Shown here in pieces: positions 42,518-50,448 of a stretch of 62,916 bases of DNA. The first letter of the stretch is position 1, and the number at the start of each line of letters is the position of its first letter. A program made the translations under genes and the position numbers. A model generated the notes under the pieces. It was given only the letters and a program-made list of their open reading frames with translations. It ran no database searches and was not told where the DNA came from. Location: positions 1 through 62,916 of the forward strand of contig JARLGR010000267.1 in NCBI GenBank assembly GCA_031292665.1, in the 5' to 3' direction. Source of the stretch: Mycobacterium sp. (GTDB lineage: Bacteria; Actinomycetota; Actinomycetes; Mycobacteriales; Mycobacteriaceae).

Positions 42518-43219
42518 GTGAAGACAGCGGTGGTTACCGGCGGCGGCTCCGGCATCGGTCATGCCATCGCGACTCGGTTGCGCGCCGACGGTCTCGAGGT
42601 GGCGACCATCGACGTCAGACCCTCGGACGCCGATCTCGCTTTCACCGCCGATGTCACCGACCGGTCGCAGGTGGATGCGGCGCTGTCGGCGATCCGCGCC
42701 CGGTTGGGGCCGGTGACGGTTCTGGTCAACGCCGCGGGACTGGACGGGTTCAAGCGCTTCAACAACATCACGTTTCAAGACTGGCAGCGGGTGATCGACG
42801 TCAACCTCAACGGGGTCTTCCACATGACTCAGGCGGTGCTGCCCGACATGGTGGAGGCCGGGTGGGGACGGATCGTCAATATCTCCTCGTCCAGCACGCA
42901 TTCCGGTGTTCCTTATATGAGTCACTATGTAGCGGCCAAGTCCGCGGTCAACGGGCTCACCAAGTCGCTGGCGCTCGAGTACGGGCCCAGCGGCATCACG
43001 GTCAACGCCGTGCCGCCGGGATTCATCGACACCCCGATGCTGCGTGCCGCCCAGAAGAACGGGTTCCTCGGCGACATCGAGGAGAACATCGCCCGGACCC
43101 CGGTGCGCCGGATGGGCAAACCGGAAGACATCGCGGCGGCGTGCGCCTTCCTGATATCCGAGGAGGCCGGCTACATCACCGGTCAGATCCTGGGCGTCAA
43201 CGGCGGGCGCAACACCTGA
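42518..43219 (+). CDS. Short-chain dehydrogenase/reductase (SDR)
   Basis: A protein of 233 residues. The cofactor motif TGGGSGIGHAIA is at 7-18, followed by the NNAG-equivalent VNAAG (about 72-76), the catalytic Ser (ISSSSTHSG) and the Tyr-x3-Lys pair (YVAAKSAV). Asp near residue 37 (TIDVRP) favours NAD+. The start is GTG 42518; nearby ATG/GTG codons are out of frame. It is the first gene of an SDR-SDR-ferredoxin-P450 run, consistent with oxidation of a P450 hydroxylation product. Confidence 0.9.
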   Translation: MKTAVVTGGGSGIGHAIATRLRADGLEVATIDVRPSDADLAFTADVTDRSQVDAALSAIRARLGPVTVLVNAAGLDGFKRFNNITFQDWQRVIDVNLNGVFHMTQAVLPDMVEAGWGRIVNISSSSTHSGVPYMSHYVAAKSAVNGLTKSLALEYGPSGITVNAVPPGFIDTPMLRAAQKNGFLGDIEENIARTPVRRMGKPEDIAAACAFLISEEAGYITGQILGVNGGRNT

Positions 43220-43254
43220 GAAGCGTGCTCGACAACCAACTGGAGGGAAAAGCG

Positions 43255-44130
43255 GTGGGAGACGGCGCAACAGGGCGCGTCAAAGGAAAGGTCGCCTTCG
43301 TCACCGGCGCGGCTCGCGGCCAGGGCCGCAGTCACGCGGTGCGACTGGCCGAAGAGGGCGCCGACATCATCGCCGTCGACTTGTGCCGTGACATCGACAC
43401 CATCGGTTACCCGATGGCCGCGCCCGAGGATCTCGACGAAACCGCCCGGCTCATCGAAAAAACGGGTCAGAGCGCCGTGGTCGCCCAGTCCGATGTGCGC
43501 GACGCCGCGCAACTGCAAGCCGCGCTGGACAGCGGGCTCGCCGAGTTCGGCAGGCTCGACATCGTGGTCGGCCAGGCCGGCATAGCCGGCATGAAGGGCC
43601 AGCCGCCGCTACAAGCCTGGTGCGACGTGATCAACACCAACCTGATCGGCACCATCAACGCCATCCAGGTCGCGCTGCCGCACCTGAGCGAGGGCGCCTC
43701 GATCATCGCCACCGGATCCACCGCCGCGCTGATGGACACCGCCAAAAAGGACAACCCCGGCAACGACCCCGGCGGGATGGCCTACATCCATTCCAAGCGG
43801 GGGATCGCGCATTTTGTGCACGACCTGGCAACCGAACTGGCTCCGTTGGGAATTCGCGCCAACGCCGTCCACCCGACGAACACCAACACCGCGATGCTGC
43901 AGAGCGAGCCGATGTACCGATCCTTCCGGCCGGACCTCGAACGCCCGACAAGAGCGGACGCCGAACCGGTTTTCGGCGTCCAGCAGGCGATGAAGATCCC
44001 CTACGTCGAGCCCGAGGACATCAGCAACGCCGTCCTGTGGTTGGCCTCCGACGAAGCCCGTTACGTGACCGGCATGCAGTTGCGCGTCGACGCCGGCGGC
44101 TACCTCAAGTGGTACGACTACCAGAGTTGA
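43255..44130 (+). CDS. Mycofactocin-coupled SDR oxidoreductase
   Basis: A protein of 291 residues of the TIGR03971-like group. TGAARGQGRSHAVRLAEEGA (about 17-36) and IAVDLCRDIDTIGYPMA (about 39-55), followed by the characteristic insertion, mark SDRs that hold NAD(H) tightly and pass electrons to mycofactocin. The YIHSKRG segment supplies the Tyr-Lys pair. The GTG at 43255 has GGAGGGAAAAGCG before it. Use of mycofactocin is family knowledge and is not visible here, since no mft genes are in the window. Confidence 0.88.
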   Translation: MGDGATGRVKGKVAFVTGAARGQGRSHAVRLAEEGADIIAVDLCRDIDTIGYPMAAPEDLDETARLIEKTGQSAVVAQSDVRDAAQLQAALDSGLAEFGRLDIVVGQAGIAGMKGQPPLQAWCDVINTNLIGTINAIQVALPHLSEGASIIATGSTAALMDTAKKDNPGNDPGGMAYIHSKRGIAHFVHDLATELAPLGIRANAVHPTNTNTAMLQSEPMYRSFRPDLERPTRADAEPVFGVQQAMKIPYVEPEDISNAVLWLASDEARYVTGMQLRVDAGGYLKWYDYQS

Positions 44131-44175
44131 AAACCTCAATAACCTGAGCCGCAAGAAGCCTCGCAAGGAGACACC

Positions 44176-44370
44176 GTGAAGGTCTGGGTTGATCCCGAAC
44201 GCTGCCAGGGCCACACCCTGTGCTCCATGATCGCTCCGGATTCGTTCCAGCTCAGCGACATCGACGGCAGTTCGTCGGCAATCGACGAAGTGGTGCCGGC
44301 CGATCGCGAGGACCAGGTGCGCGAAGCCGCGCAATCGTGTCCCGAGCAGGCCATCATCATCACCGAGTGA
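44176..44370 (+). CDS. P450-type single-cluster ferredoxin (His variant)
   Basis: A protein of 64 residues. The cluster motif is Cys10-x2-His-x2-Cys16 (CQGHTLC) plus Cys54-Pro (SCPEQA). The residue normally the second cysteine is His, as in many mycobacterial P450 ferredoxins, giving a [3Fe-4S] or His-ligated cluster. GTG start with AAGGAG upstream. It lies 13 nt before the P450 at 44384, its likely partner. Confidence 0.9.
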   Translation: MKVWVDPERCQGHTLCSMIAPDSFQLSDIDGSSSAIDEVVPADREDQVREAAQSCPEQAIIITE

Positions 44371-44383
44371 AAGAGACAGTACT

Positions 44384-45748
44384 TTGAGTGTCGACGACGT
44401 CGTCAGCGACAGCGATCGCAAGAAAAACCGGTATCACTTCGAACGGCACTCCCCGGAGTACCGCGCGCGGTTCGACGCGATCACCCAGGAGATGCACGCC
44501 AAGTGCCCGATGGCCTGGAGTGATACCTACGGTGGGCACTGGGTGGCGGCGGGCAGCCACGAGGTGTTCGAACTCGCCCGCTGCCCCGCGGTGTCCAACG
44601 ACCACGATGTCAACAACGAACGTCGCGGCTACAAAGGGATTTCGATCCCGACGGCAAGCCGCATCAACGGCGTGCGGGGCGGCATCCTGGAGATGGACAA
44701 CCCCGAGCACCACATCTACCGCTCCGTCCTCAACCCCTACTTGTCACCCGCCGCGGTCAAACGCTGGGAGCCGTTCGTCAACGACGTGACGCGCGCCTGC
44801 CTCGACGAGAGGATCGAGAAAGGCAGCATCGACTTCGTCGACGATCTGGCCAACGTCGTTCCCGCCGTGCTGACGCTGGCGATGATGGGCATCCCGCTGA
44901 AGAACTGGCAGATGTACAGCGAGCCAACGCATGCCGCGGTGTACACACCTGAGCACTCCCCCGACATCCAGCGGGTCACCGAGATGCACCGCCGGATGGG
45001 AATCGACCTGATCAACAACATGATCGAGATCCGCAACAATCCGCGGCCCGGCCTGGTCAACGCCCTGCTCGAGATGCGGATCGACGGTAAGCCCGCTCCC
45101 GACCTGGAAATCATCGGAAATCTCGGATTGATCATCGGCGGCGGCTTCGACACCACCACGGCGCTGACCGCCCATTCCCTGGAATGGCTTTCGCGACACC
45201 CCGATGAGCGGGAACTGCTCAGCAAGCAACGCGATACCCTCCTCGACCCCGCGACCGAGGAGTTCCTGCGCTACTTCACCCCCGCACCGGGTGACGGCAG
45301 GACGTTCTCCGACGACGTCGAACTCGACGGCACCCACTTCAAAGAGGGTGAGCGGCTGTGGATTTCGTGGGCCATGGCCAACCGCGACCCCGCCGTGTTC
45401 CATTACCCTGACGAGGTCATTCTGGACCGTAAAGGCAACCGTCACTTCAGCTTTGGACTCGGCCTTCACCGCTGCGCCGGATCCAACGTGGCACGCACGG
45501 TGTTCAAGTCCATGCTGACCGCGGTGCTCGACCGGATGCCCGACTACGAGTGCGACCCGGACGGCACCGTCCACTACGAGACCATCGGCGTCATCCAGGG
45601 CATGCGGAAGCTGCCGGCCAGCTTCACACCCGGTAGCCGCGTCGGAGCCGGCTTGGACGAGACCCTGGACAAGCTGCAGCGCATCTGCGACGAGCAGGAG
45701 CTTGCGAGACCCATCACCGAGCGCAAGGAAGCCGCCGTCATCGACTGA
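44384..45748 (+). CDS. Cytochrome P450
   Basis: A protein of 454 residues. The haem ligand is Cys364 in FGLGLHRCAGS. The I-helix motif reads GGGFDTTT, with Asp-Thr in place of the common Glu/Asp-Thr context. The only in-frame start near the ferredoxin is TTG 44384, with AAGAGA before it, so this is a rare TTG start. It is longer at both ends than the other P450s here, with a C-terminal extension (RICDEQELARPITERKEAAV). It probably hydroxylates a substrate that the two upstream SDRs then oxidise. Confidence 0.9.
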   Translation: MSVDDVVSDSDRKKNRYHFERHSPEYRARFDAITQEMHAKCPMAWSDTYGGHWVAAGSHEVFELARCPAVSNDHDVNNERRGYKGISIPTASRINGVRGGILEMDNPEHHIYRSVLNPYLSPAAVKRWEPFVNDVTRACLDERIEKGSIDFVDDLANVVPAVLTLAMMGIPLKNWQMYSEPTHAAVYTPEHSPDIQRVTEMHRRMGIDLINNMIEIRNNPRPGLVNALLEMRIDGKPAPDLEIIGNLGLIIGGGFDTTTALTAHSLEWLSRHPDERELLSKQRDTLLDPATEEFLRYFTPAPGDGRTFSDDVELDGTHFKEGERLWISWAMANRDPAVFHYPDEVILDRKGNRHFSFGLGLHRCAGSNVARTVFKSMLTAVLDRMPDYECDPDGTVHYETIGVIQGMRKLPASFTPGSRVGAGLDETLDKLQRICDEQELARPITERKEAAVID

Positions 45749-45760
45749 GGTCTTCCATTG

Positions 45761-45834
45761 CCCCTCCGAGTGTAAAGATGGCTGCACACTCGGAGTCGAG
45801 CGTGAAGCTGGACGCACACTCGGCGTGAGAGGGG
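45761..45834. terminator. Complex inverted repeats between convergent P450 and acyl-CoA dehydrogenase genes
   Basis: An outer pair CCCCTC (45761-45766) / GAGGGG (45829-45834) encloses CCGAGTGT (45766-45773) / ACACTCGG (45786-45793) and a second ACACTCGG (45816-45823). It fills nearly the whole 89-nt gap, so it can end transcription from both sides. The unit is related to the repeat at 8251-8304, suggesting a dispersed palindromic family. Confidence 0.55.
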
Positions 45835-45837
45835 CCG

Positions 45838-47013
45838 TTAGCCGCGCGGTAGGCCGAGCACTCGCTGGGCGATGATGTTGCGCTGGATCTCGGAGGTGCC
45901 GCCGGCGATCGTGCCGGAGAAGCTGCGGGCGTACCGCTCGAACCAGCTGGCGAAGTAGTGGTCCAGGTTCATCGGCGCATAAGGGCCGGTCTGCCCCGGA
46001 TGGATGAGACCGTCGGCTCCGGCCGACGACAGGGCGTATTCGGTCCCACGCAGCTCAGCCTCCGAACCCAGCAGCTTGAGCACGGATATCGCGGCCACAT
46101 CGTCCTCGCCGCGAGCGGCACCGGCCAACGCCGCCGAACCCAGCAGGCGCAGAGCGTGCTTGTCCATGATCACGGTGGCGTACTGGTCACGCTCGAGGTC
46201 GGTGGCCGGACGCCAATCGGCGGTCACGTTGTCGAGCCGATCGGCAAATCCCAACCACATCATCGTGCGCTCATGCCCCAGCGATCCATTGGCCACCCGC
46301 CAGCCCTCGTTCAGCGCACCGACCAGGTTCTCGGCCGGCACCTTCACGTCGGTGAAGAAGACCTCGTTGAAGTCCAGGTCGTCGGCGGCGCAGATCGACG
46401 GGAAGGGCCGGCGCACGACGCCCGGGGTGTCGGTCGGGATCACCAACGCGCTGATGCCCTTGTGCTTCGGCGCGTCCGGATCGGTGCGCACAAAGGTCAA
46501 CAACACGTCGGCGTCGTGCGCCCCGGAGGTCCAGACTTTCTGCCCATTGACCACGAAGTGGTCGCCGTCCAGCACCGCCCGGGTGCGCAGCGACGCCAGG
46601 TCCGACCCGGCGCTGGGCTCGCTCATCCCCAGCGACGCGGTGATCTCGGCCCGCAGGATCGGCACCGCCCAGCGCTGCTTCTGTTCGTCGCTGCCGAACG
46701 ACAGCAGCGACGCCGCAACGATATTCACGCCCTGCGGGTTGAAGCTGTGGTAGATCCGCCGCCGGCACAGCTCCTCGAGGTGGACGAACTGCTGCACGAC
46801 GGTGGCGTTGCGCCCGCCGAATTCCGGGGGTTGGCCGGGGAGCAGCCAGCCGTTGTCGAACAGCAGGCGCTGCCAACGGCGCGCCCACTGCGGCATGTGC
46901 GAGACGGACCGGGGACGCTCCATCGTTTCGCTTGCGGGAGGCAGGTTTTCGTCGAGGAAGGCCGCGAACTCCGCCCGGAACTCCTCGACGTCGGGATCAA
47001 AAGTCAGCTGCAC
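45838..47013 (-). CDS. Acyl-CoA dehydrogenase (large partner)
   Basis: A flavoprotein of 391 residues that forms an alpha,beta double bond in an acyl-CoA. Landmarks are LGMSEPSAGSDLASLRTRAV (FAD-binding, about 129-148), KVWTSGAHDADVLLTFVRTD and the C-terminal GGTSEIQRNIIAQRVLGLPR. Starting at GTG 47013 it overlaps the second dehydrogenase by 17 nt. Pairs of one full and one short dehydrogenase form alpha2beta2 enzymes in mycobacterial sterol side-chain breakdown (ChsE-type). The pair is controlled from site B. Confidence 0.9.
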   Translation of the reverse strand: MQLTFDPDVEEFRAEFAAFLDENLPPASETMERPRSVSHMPQWARRWQRLLFDNGWLLPGQPPEFGGRNATVVQQFVHLEELCRRRIYHSFNPQGVNIVAASLLSFGSDEQKQRWAVPILRAEITASLGMSEPSAGSDLASLRTRAVLDGDHFVVNGQKVWTSGAHDADVLLTFVRTDPDAPKHKGISALVIPTDTPGVVRRPFPSICAADDLDFNEVFFTDVKVPAENLVGALNEGWRVANGSLGHERTMMWLGFADRLDNVTADWRPATDLERDQYATVIMDKHALRLLGSAALAGAARGEDDVAAISVLKLLGSEAELRGTEYALSSAGADGLIHPGQTGPYAPMNLDHYFASWFERYARSFSGTIAGGTSEIQRNIIAQRVLGLPRG

Positions 47014-47995
47014 GGTACTCCTCGGCGATCCGCGCCCGGTGCTCCGCCGCGCCGCCGAGCAGGTGTTCACCGGCTTTGGCCCGCTTGAGGGCGAACTGTA
47101 GGTCGTTCTCCCAGGTGAAGCCCATCGCGCCGAAAAGCTGTAGGCCGTGGCGGAATACCAGCGACTGGCACTCCCCCGCCGACGCTTTCGCCATCGCGGC
47201 GGCCAGGCGGCGCCGCGGATCGTCCGCCGCGATCGTCAGTGCGGCGAAGTACGCCAACGCGCGCGCCCGTTGGATCGCGACGTGCATGTCAGCGGCCTTG
47301 TGCTGGACGGCTTGGAAGGAGCCGATCGGTACCCCGAATTGGTGCCGGCTGCGCACATGGTCGAGCACCAGATCGAGGATGCGTTGGCAGGCGCCCACCA
47401 TGGTGATCGCCATGCCCGTCAGCGCAACGTGGTGGGCGCGTTCGCGGTCAACGGTGAGCCGGGCGCTGTCGGGTACCCGGACCGCGTCGAACGACAGGTC
47501 GGCGACGTGCAGGACCGGGTCGAACACCGCAGACCGCCGGGCTGACACCTGGCTGGATGCCACGAGGAACACCCCGGCGTCGGTCACCACCGCCAAGCTG
47601 TCGACGCGATCGCCGTCGAGGACGTGGCGTGCAGTACCGTCCAGCACCCAACCGTCGGCATCCCGGTGCGCCGCCACCCCGCCGTACACGGCGGTGCCCG
47701 ACTCGTGCGGATCGAAGCGATCCCCCGCCAACGGCGCGAACTGGCTCATGGTCGCCAGGAATGGGGTGGGATCCGTTGCATGCCCCAACTCTTCGAGGAC
47801 GATGGCGAGTTCGACCGTGCTCTCGGGGTCGTTCAGCTCGGTCCACCCCTGGTCCACATAGGCCTTCCAGACCGGGCTGGGGTCGACGCCATCCTCGGCC
47901 ACGCTCCGGACCAGGGTGGGCGGACACTGCTTGGCGACGGCGTCGCGCACGGTGCTCTGCCACAGCCGCTGATCAGCATCGAACTCCAACAGCAT
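46997..47995 (-). CDS. Acyl-CoA dehydrogenase (short partner)
   Basis: A protein of 332 residues. It is shorter than typical dehydrogenases and lacks the canonical SEP..GSD FAD loop of its neighbour, but keeps the C-terminal helical part (RSRHQFGVPIGSFQAVQHKA, about 218-237, and HGLQLFGAMGFTWENDLQFA). This is the usual state of the second subunit in heteromeric FadE pairs. It is first in the operon, 32 nt downstream of operator site B. Its stop lies within the next gene by 17 nt. Confidence 0.88.
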   Translation of the reverse strand: MLLEFDADQRLWQSTVRDAVAKQCPPTLVRSVAEDGVDPSPVWKAYVDQGWTELNDPESTVELAIVLEELGHATDPTPFLATMSQFAPLAGDRFDPHESGTAVYGGVAAHRDADGWVLDGTARHVLDGDRVDSLAVVTDAGVFLVASSQVSARRSAVFDPVLHVADLSFDAVRVPDSARLTVDRERAHHVALTGMAITMVGACQRILDLVLDHVRSRHQFGVPIGSFQAVQHKAADMHVAIQRARALAYFAALTIAADDPRRRLAAAMAKASAGECQSLVFRHGLQLFGAMGFTWENDLQFALKRAKAGEHLLGGAAEHRARIAEEYRAADF

Positions 47996-48027
47996 CCGCG
48001 CCGCCTCCTGTCGTCACCGTCACGGGC

Positions 48028-48042
48028 GAGAATACCATTCTC
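48028..48042. promoter_or_regulatory. Operator candidate, site B
   Basis: GAGAATACCATTCTC: perfect 6-bp half-sites around ACC, differing from site A by one central base. It is 32 nt before the acyl-CoA dehydrogenase operon start. Confidence 0.75.
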
Positions 48043-48106
48043 GGCTGCGGAAGTAATAATCTCGAAAAGCGATTACGGGCTGACCGATCTCGCCAAGCTC
48101 GACTGC

Positions 48107-48757
48107 CTAGAGGGTGGCCACGAGGTCGTCAGCCGGCTCGCCCCAGCGGTCGAGGTTGACGAACTCGGCGAGCGCGCGACGGCGTAGCGGCCCGTGCCTG
48201 CCCTTGGGCCAGCCGACCACGACGTGGCCGGCAACCATCCAGTCCTCGGGTACGCCGACGGCGTCCCGGAGGAGCTGCTCGCCGCCGTAGGAAGCCCAGC
48301 TGGTCATGCACGCCCCCAGGCCTTGGGCTCGGGCGGCGAGCAAGAAGTTTTGGATGGCGGGGAAGATCGACCCTCCCAGCAGGAGTTCGGACGCCGTCGG
48401 GTAGTGCTGTTGCGCGAACAGCACCGACGTGAATTCGCCCGCGCGGTCGTGCAGTTCGTAGATGGCGCGGTAGGTGCGGGCGCGGCGGCTGTGGTCGTCG
48501 TCGGCCGGGCGGCTCATCCCGTAGACGGGCTCGATCACTTGCAGGGCTTGGGCCGCGCCCCTGGCGACCACGGCCCGCTGCTCGGGTGATCTCAGCACGA
48601 CGAAGCGCCAGCCTTGCGCATTGGCCCCCGAGGGCGCCCACCTGGCCGCTTCGAGGCAGCGCGCCAAGGTTGCGTCGTCGACCGGCTCGTCGGTGAACCG
48701 CCGGATCGTCCGGGCCGTCGACATGACTTCCCAGACGTCATTGCTTGCCCCGGTCAC
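48107..48757 (-). CDS. Nitroreductase family flavoprotein
   Basis: A protein of 216 residues with the nitroreductase start STARTIRRFTDEPVDD (Arg-rich FMN-binding segment, about 13-28), APSGANAQGWRFVVL (about 41-55) and the later GLGACMTSWASYGGEQLLR. It uses FMN and NAD(P)H on nitro, quinone or similar groups; the substrate is unknown. GGAGG precedes the GTG at 48757. It lies on the same strand as the acyl-CoA dehydrogenases but upstream of operator B, so it is probably a separate unit. Confidence 0.88.
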   Translation of the reverse strand: MTGASNDVWEVMSTARTIRRFTDEPVDDATLARCLEAARWAPSGANAQGWRFVVLRSPEQRAVVARGAAQALQVIEPVYGMSRPADDDHSRRARTYRAIYELHDRAGEFTSVLFAQQHYPTASELLLGGSIFPAIQNFLLAARAQGLGACMTSWASYGGEQLLRDAVGVPEDWMVAGHVVVGWPKGRHGPLRRRALAEFVNLDRWGEPADDLVATL

Positions 48758-48914
48758 GTCGATCCTCCTTCAGATCCTTTCGCGCGTCCGAAAACGTCAG
48801 CGCGTGAGCAGGATTGCGGCAGCCGAGTGGGCTCGCAGCGCTAACGCGACTTTTGGGTGTTGACTGTAGACCGCTGGGATCGATGACGGCACGGTGACCA
48901 AAAGGAGAAGGCAA

Positions 48915-49304
48915 TTGGATCGCGACACATATGAACGTGGACTGGAAATCCGTTCCGCGGTGCTGGGCGAGCAATACGTCAACAAAGCGCTGGCCGAGGC
49001 CGATGACTTCACCAGGCCGTTGCAAGATCTCGTCACCGAGTACTGCTGGGGAGCCGTGTGGGGGCGGGAGGAGTTGCCGCGAAAGACGCGCAGCATGCTC
49101 AACTTGGCCATGATTTCCGCCCTCAATCGGCCGAATGAATTGCGGACACATGTCAAGGCGGCGCTGACCAACGGCGTCACTCGTGAGGAAATCCGCGAGG
49201 TTTTTCTCCAGGTCGCCGTCTACGCCGGCATGCCCGCCGCGGTCGACAGCTTTCGGATCGCTCGCGAGGTGTTCGCCGAACTGGACCAAAACTCGGGCTC
49301 ATGA
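48915..49304 (+). CDS. Carboxymuconolactone decarboxylase family protein (PcaC-like)
   Basis: A protein of 129 residues of the CMD / AhpD-like helical family. DRDTYERGLEIRSAVLGEQY at the start and TEYCWGAVWGREELPRKTRS with RTHVKAALTNGVTREEIREV are close to PcaC, which decarboxylates gamma-carboxymuconolactone. The TTG at 48915 is chosen because AAAGGAGAAGG stands before it and homologues begin at this Asp. It overlaps the following dehydrogenase gene by 4 nt. True PcaC activity is only one possibility. Confidence 0.85.
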   Translation: MDRDTYERGLEIRSAVLGEQYVNKALAEADDFTRPLQDLVTEYCWGAVWGREELPRKTRSMLNLAMISALNRPNELRTHVKAALTNGVTREEIREVFLQVAVYAGMPAAVDSFRIAREVFAELDQNSGS

Positions 49305-50197
49305 TGGAGATCGGGTTTATCGGTCTGGGGCACATGGGGTTTCCGATGGCGCGCCGCCTCATTGAGGCGGGCAACGATGTCATCGCCTTCGACACCCGCC
49401 CCGACGCGCTCGAGCGCATCGTCGCGCTGGGCGCGCAGGCCGCATCATCGCCGAAACAGGTCGCCGATCGGGCCGAAACGGTCATGGTCAGTCTCCCGTC
49501 GCCGAGCGCCTCGATAGAGGTCGCAGCCGGCCCCTCGGGCGTGGTCGAGGGCTGGCGGGTCAAGCGCTACGTCGAGCTGTCGACCATCGGCAGCCGGACG
49601 GCGGTGCAAATCCATGACCACCTGGCCGCGCGGGACATCGCGGCCATCGACAGCCCGGTCAGCGGCGGCGTGAGCGGGGCCGAACAGGGATCACTGACGC
49701 TCATGGTGTCCGGCTCCCGCAACGACGTCTACGTGATCGAAACGGCACTCGAAGCGATCGGCCGGCCGTTCTACATCGGGGACAAACCGGGCTCGGCGCA
49801 GACGATGAAGCTGGCCAACAACATATTGGCGGCCAACGCTTTGGCCGCCACCTCGGAAGTAGTCGTGATGGGCGTCAAGGCAGGCCTCGACCCGAGCGTG
49901 ATGATCGAGGTGCTCAACGCGGGTTCAGGCGCGACGAGCGCCAGCCGCGACAAGTTTCCCCGCGCGATCTTGCCGCGCACCTTCGATTACGGTTTTGCCA
50001 CCGGGCTGATGGTCAAAGATGTGCGCCTTTACCTCGAGGAGGCTGAAGCGCTCGGCGTGCCGGTCGACGTCGCCGAAACGATCGGCCGGCTCTGGGAGGC
50101 CGCCGCGCGCGATCAAGGCCCCGATTCCGACTTCACGGCGGTGATCAAACCGGTCGAGAAGGCTGCCGGCGTGACGGTGGGCCGGTCTTCGACCTAG
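49301..50197 (+). CDS. 3-hydroxyisobutyrate-type dehydrogenase (beta-hydroxyacid dehydrogenase), copy 1
   Basis: A protein of 298 residues. The Rossmann motif GLGHMGFPMA is at 8-17. The catalytic loop is SPVSGGVSGAEQG (about 117-129), and the catalytic Lys lies in GSAQTMKLANNILAAN (about 165-180). Family members oxidise 3-hydroxy acids or reduce their semialdehydes. Translationally coupled to the PcaC-like gene. Two more genes of this family occur at 58647 and 59470 and are not closer to each other than to this one. Confidence 0.88.
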   Translation: MMEIGFIGLGHMGFPMARRLIEAGNDVIAFDTRPDALERIVALGAQAASSPKQVADRAETVMVSLPSPSASIEVAAGPSGVVEGWRVKRYVELSTIGSRTAVQIHDHLAARDIAAIDSPVSGGVSGAEQGSLTLMVSGSRNDVYVIETALEAIGRPFYIGDKPGSAQTMKLANNILAANALAATSEVVVMGVKAGLDPSVMIEVLNAGSGATSASRDKFPRAILPRTFDYGFATGLMVKDVRLYLEEAEALGVPVDVAETIGRLWEAAARDQGPDSDFTAVIKPVEKAAGVTVGRSST

Positions 50198-50256
50198 CCC
50201 GTCGGAGTCGCCGACGGCAACCCGAGCGGCGAGTGCAACCCTTATCCGCGAGGGCT

Positions 50257-50271
50257 GAGAATGGTATTATC
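50257..50271. promoter_or_regulatory. Operator candidate, site C
   Basis: GAGAATGGTATTATC, reverse complement GATAATACCATTCTC, which shares ACC and ATTCTC with site B. It is 177 nt before the amidohydrolase operon start at 50449, farther than the other sites, suggesting a longer leader. Confidence 0.65.
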
Positions 50272-50448
50272 CAGTTTGAAGAATGACGCTTGCGGACGAG
50301 GCGGTAAAATCGATGACTACCAGGCCCGATGACTAACCGACGCGCTTACCGGAAATTGCATTGAATGGCGATCGAGCAGAATGTTAGATTATCTATCTTA
50401 TGATCCGGCCAGGCTCACTTCAGCTACCAGAGCCGAAGGGGGGCTTCC

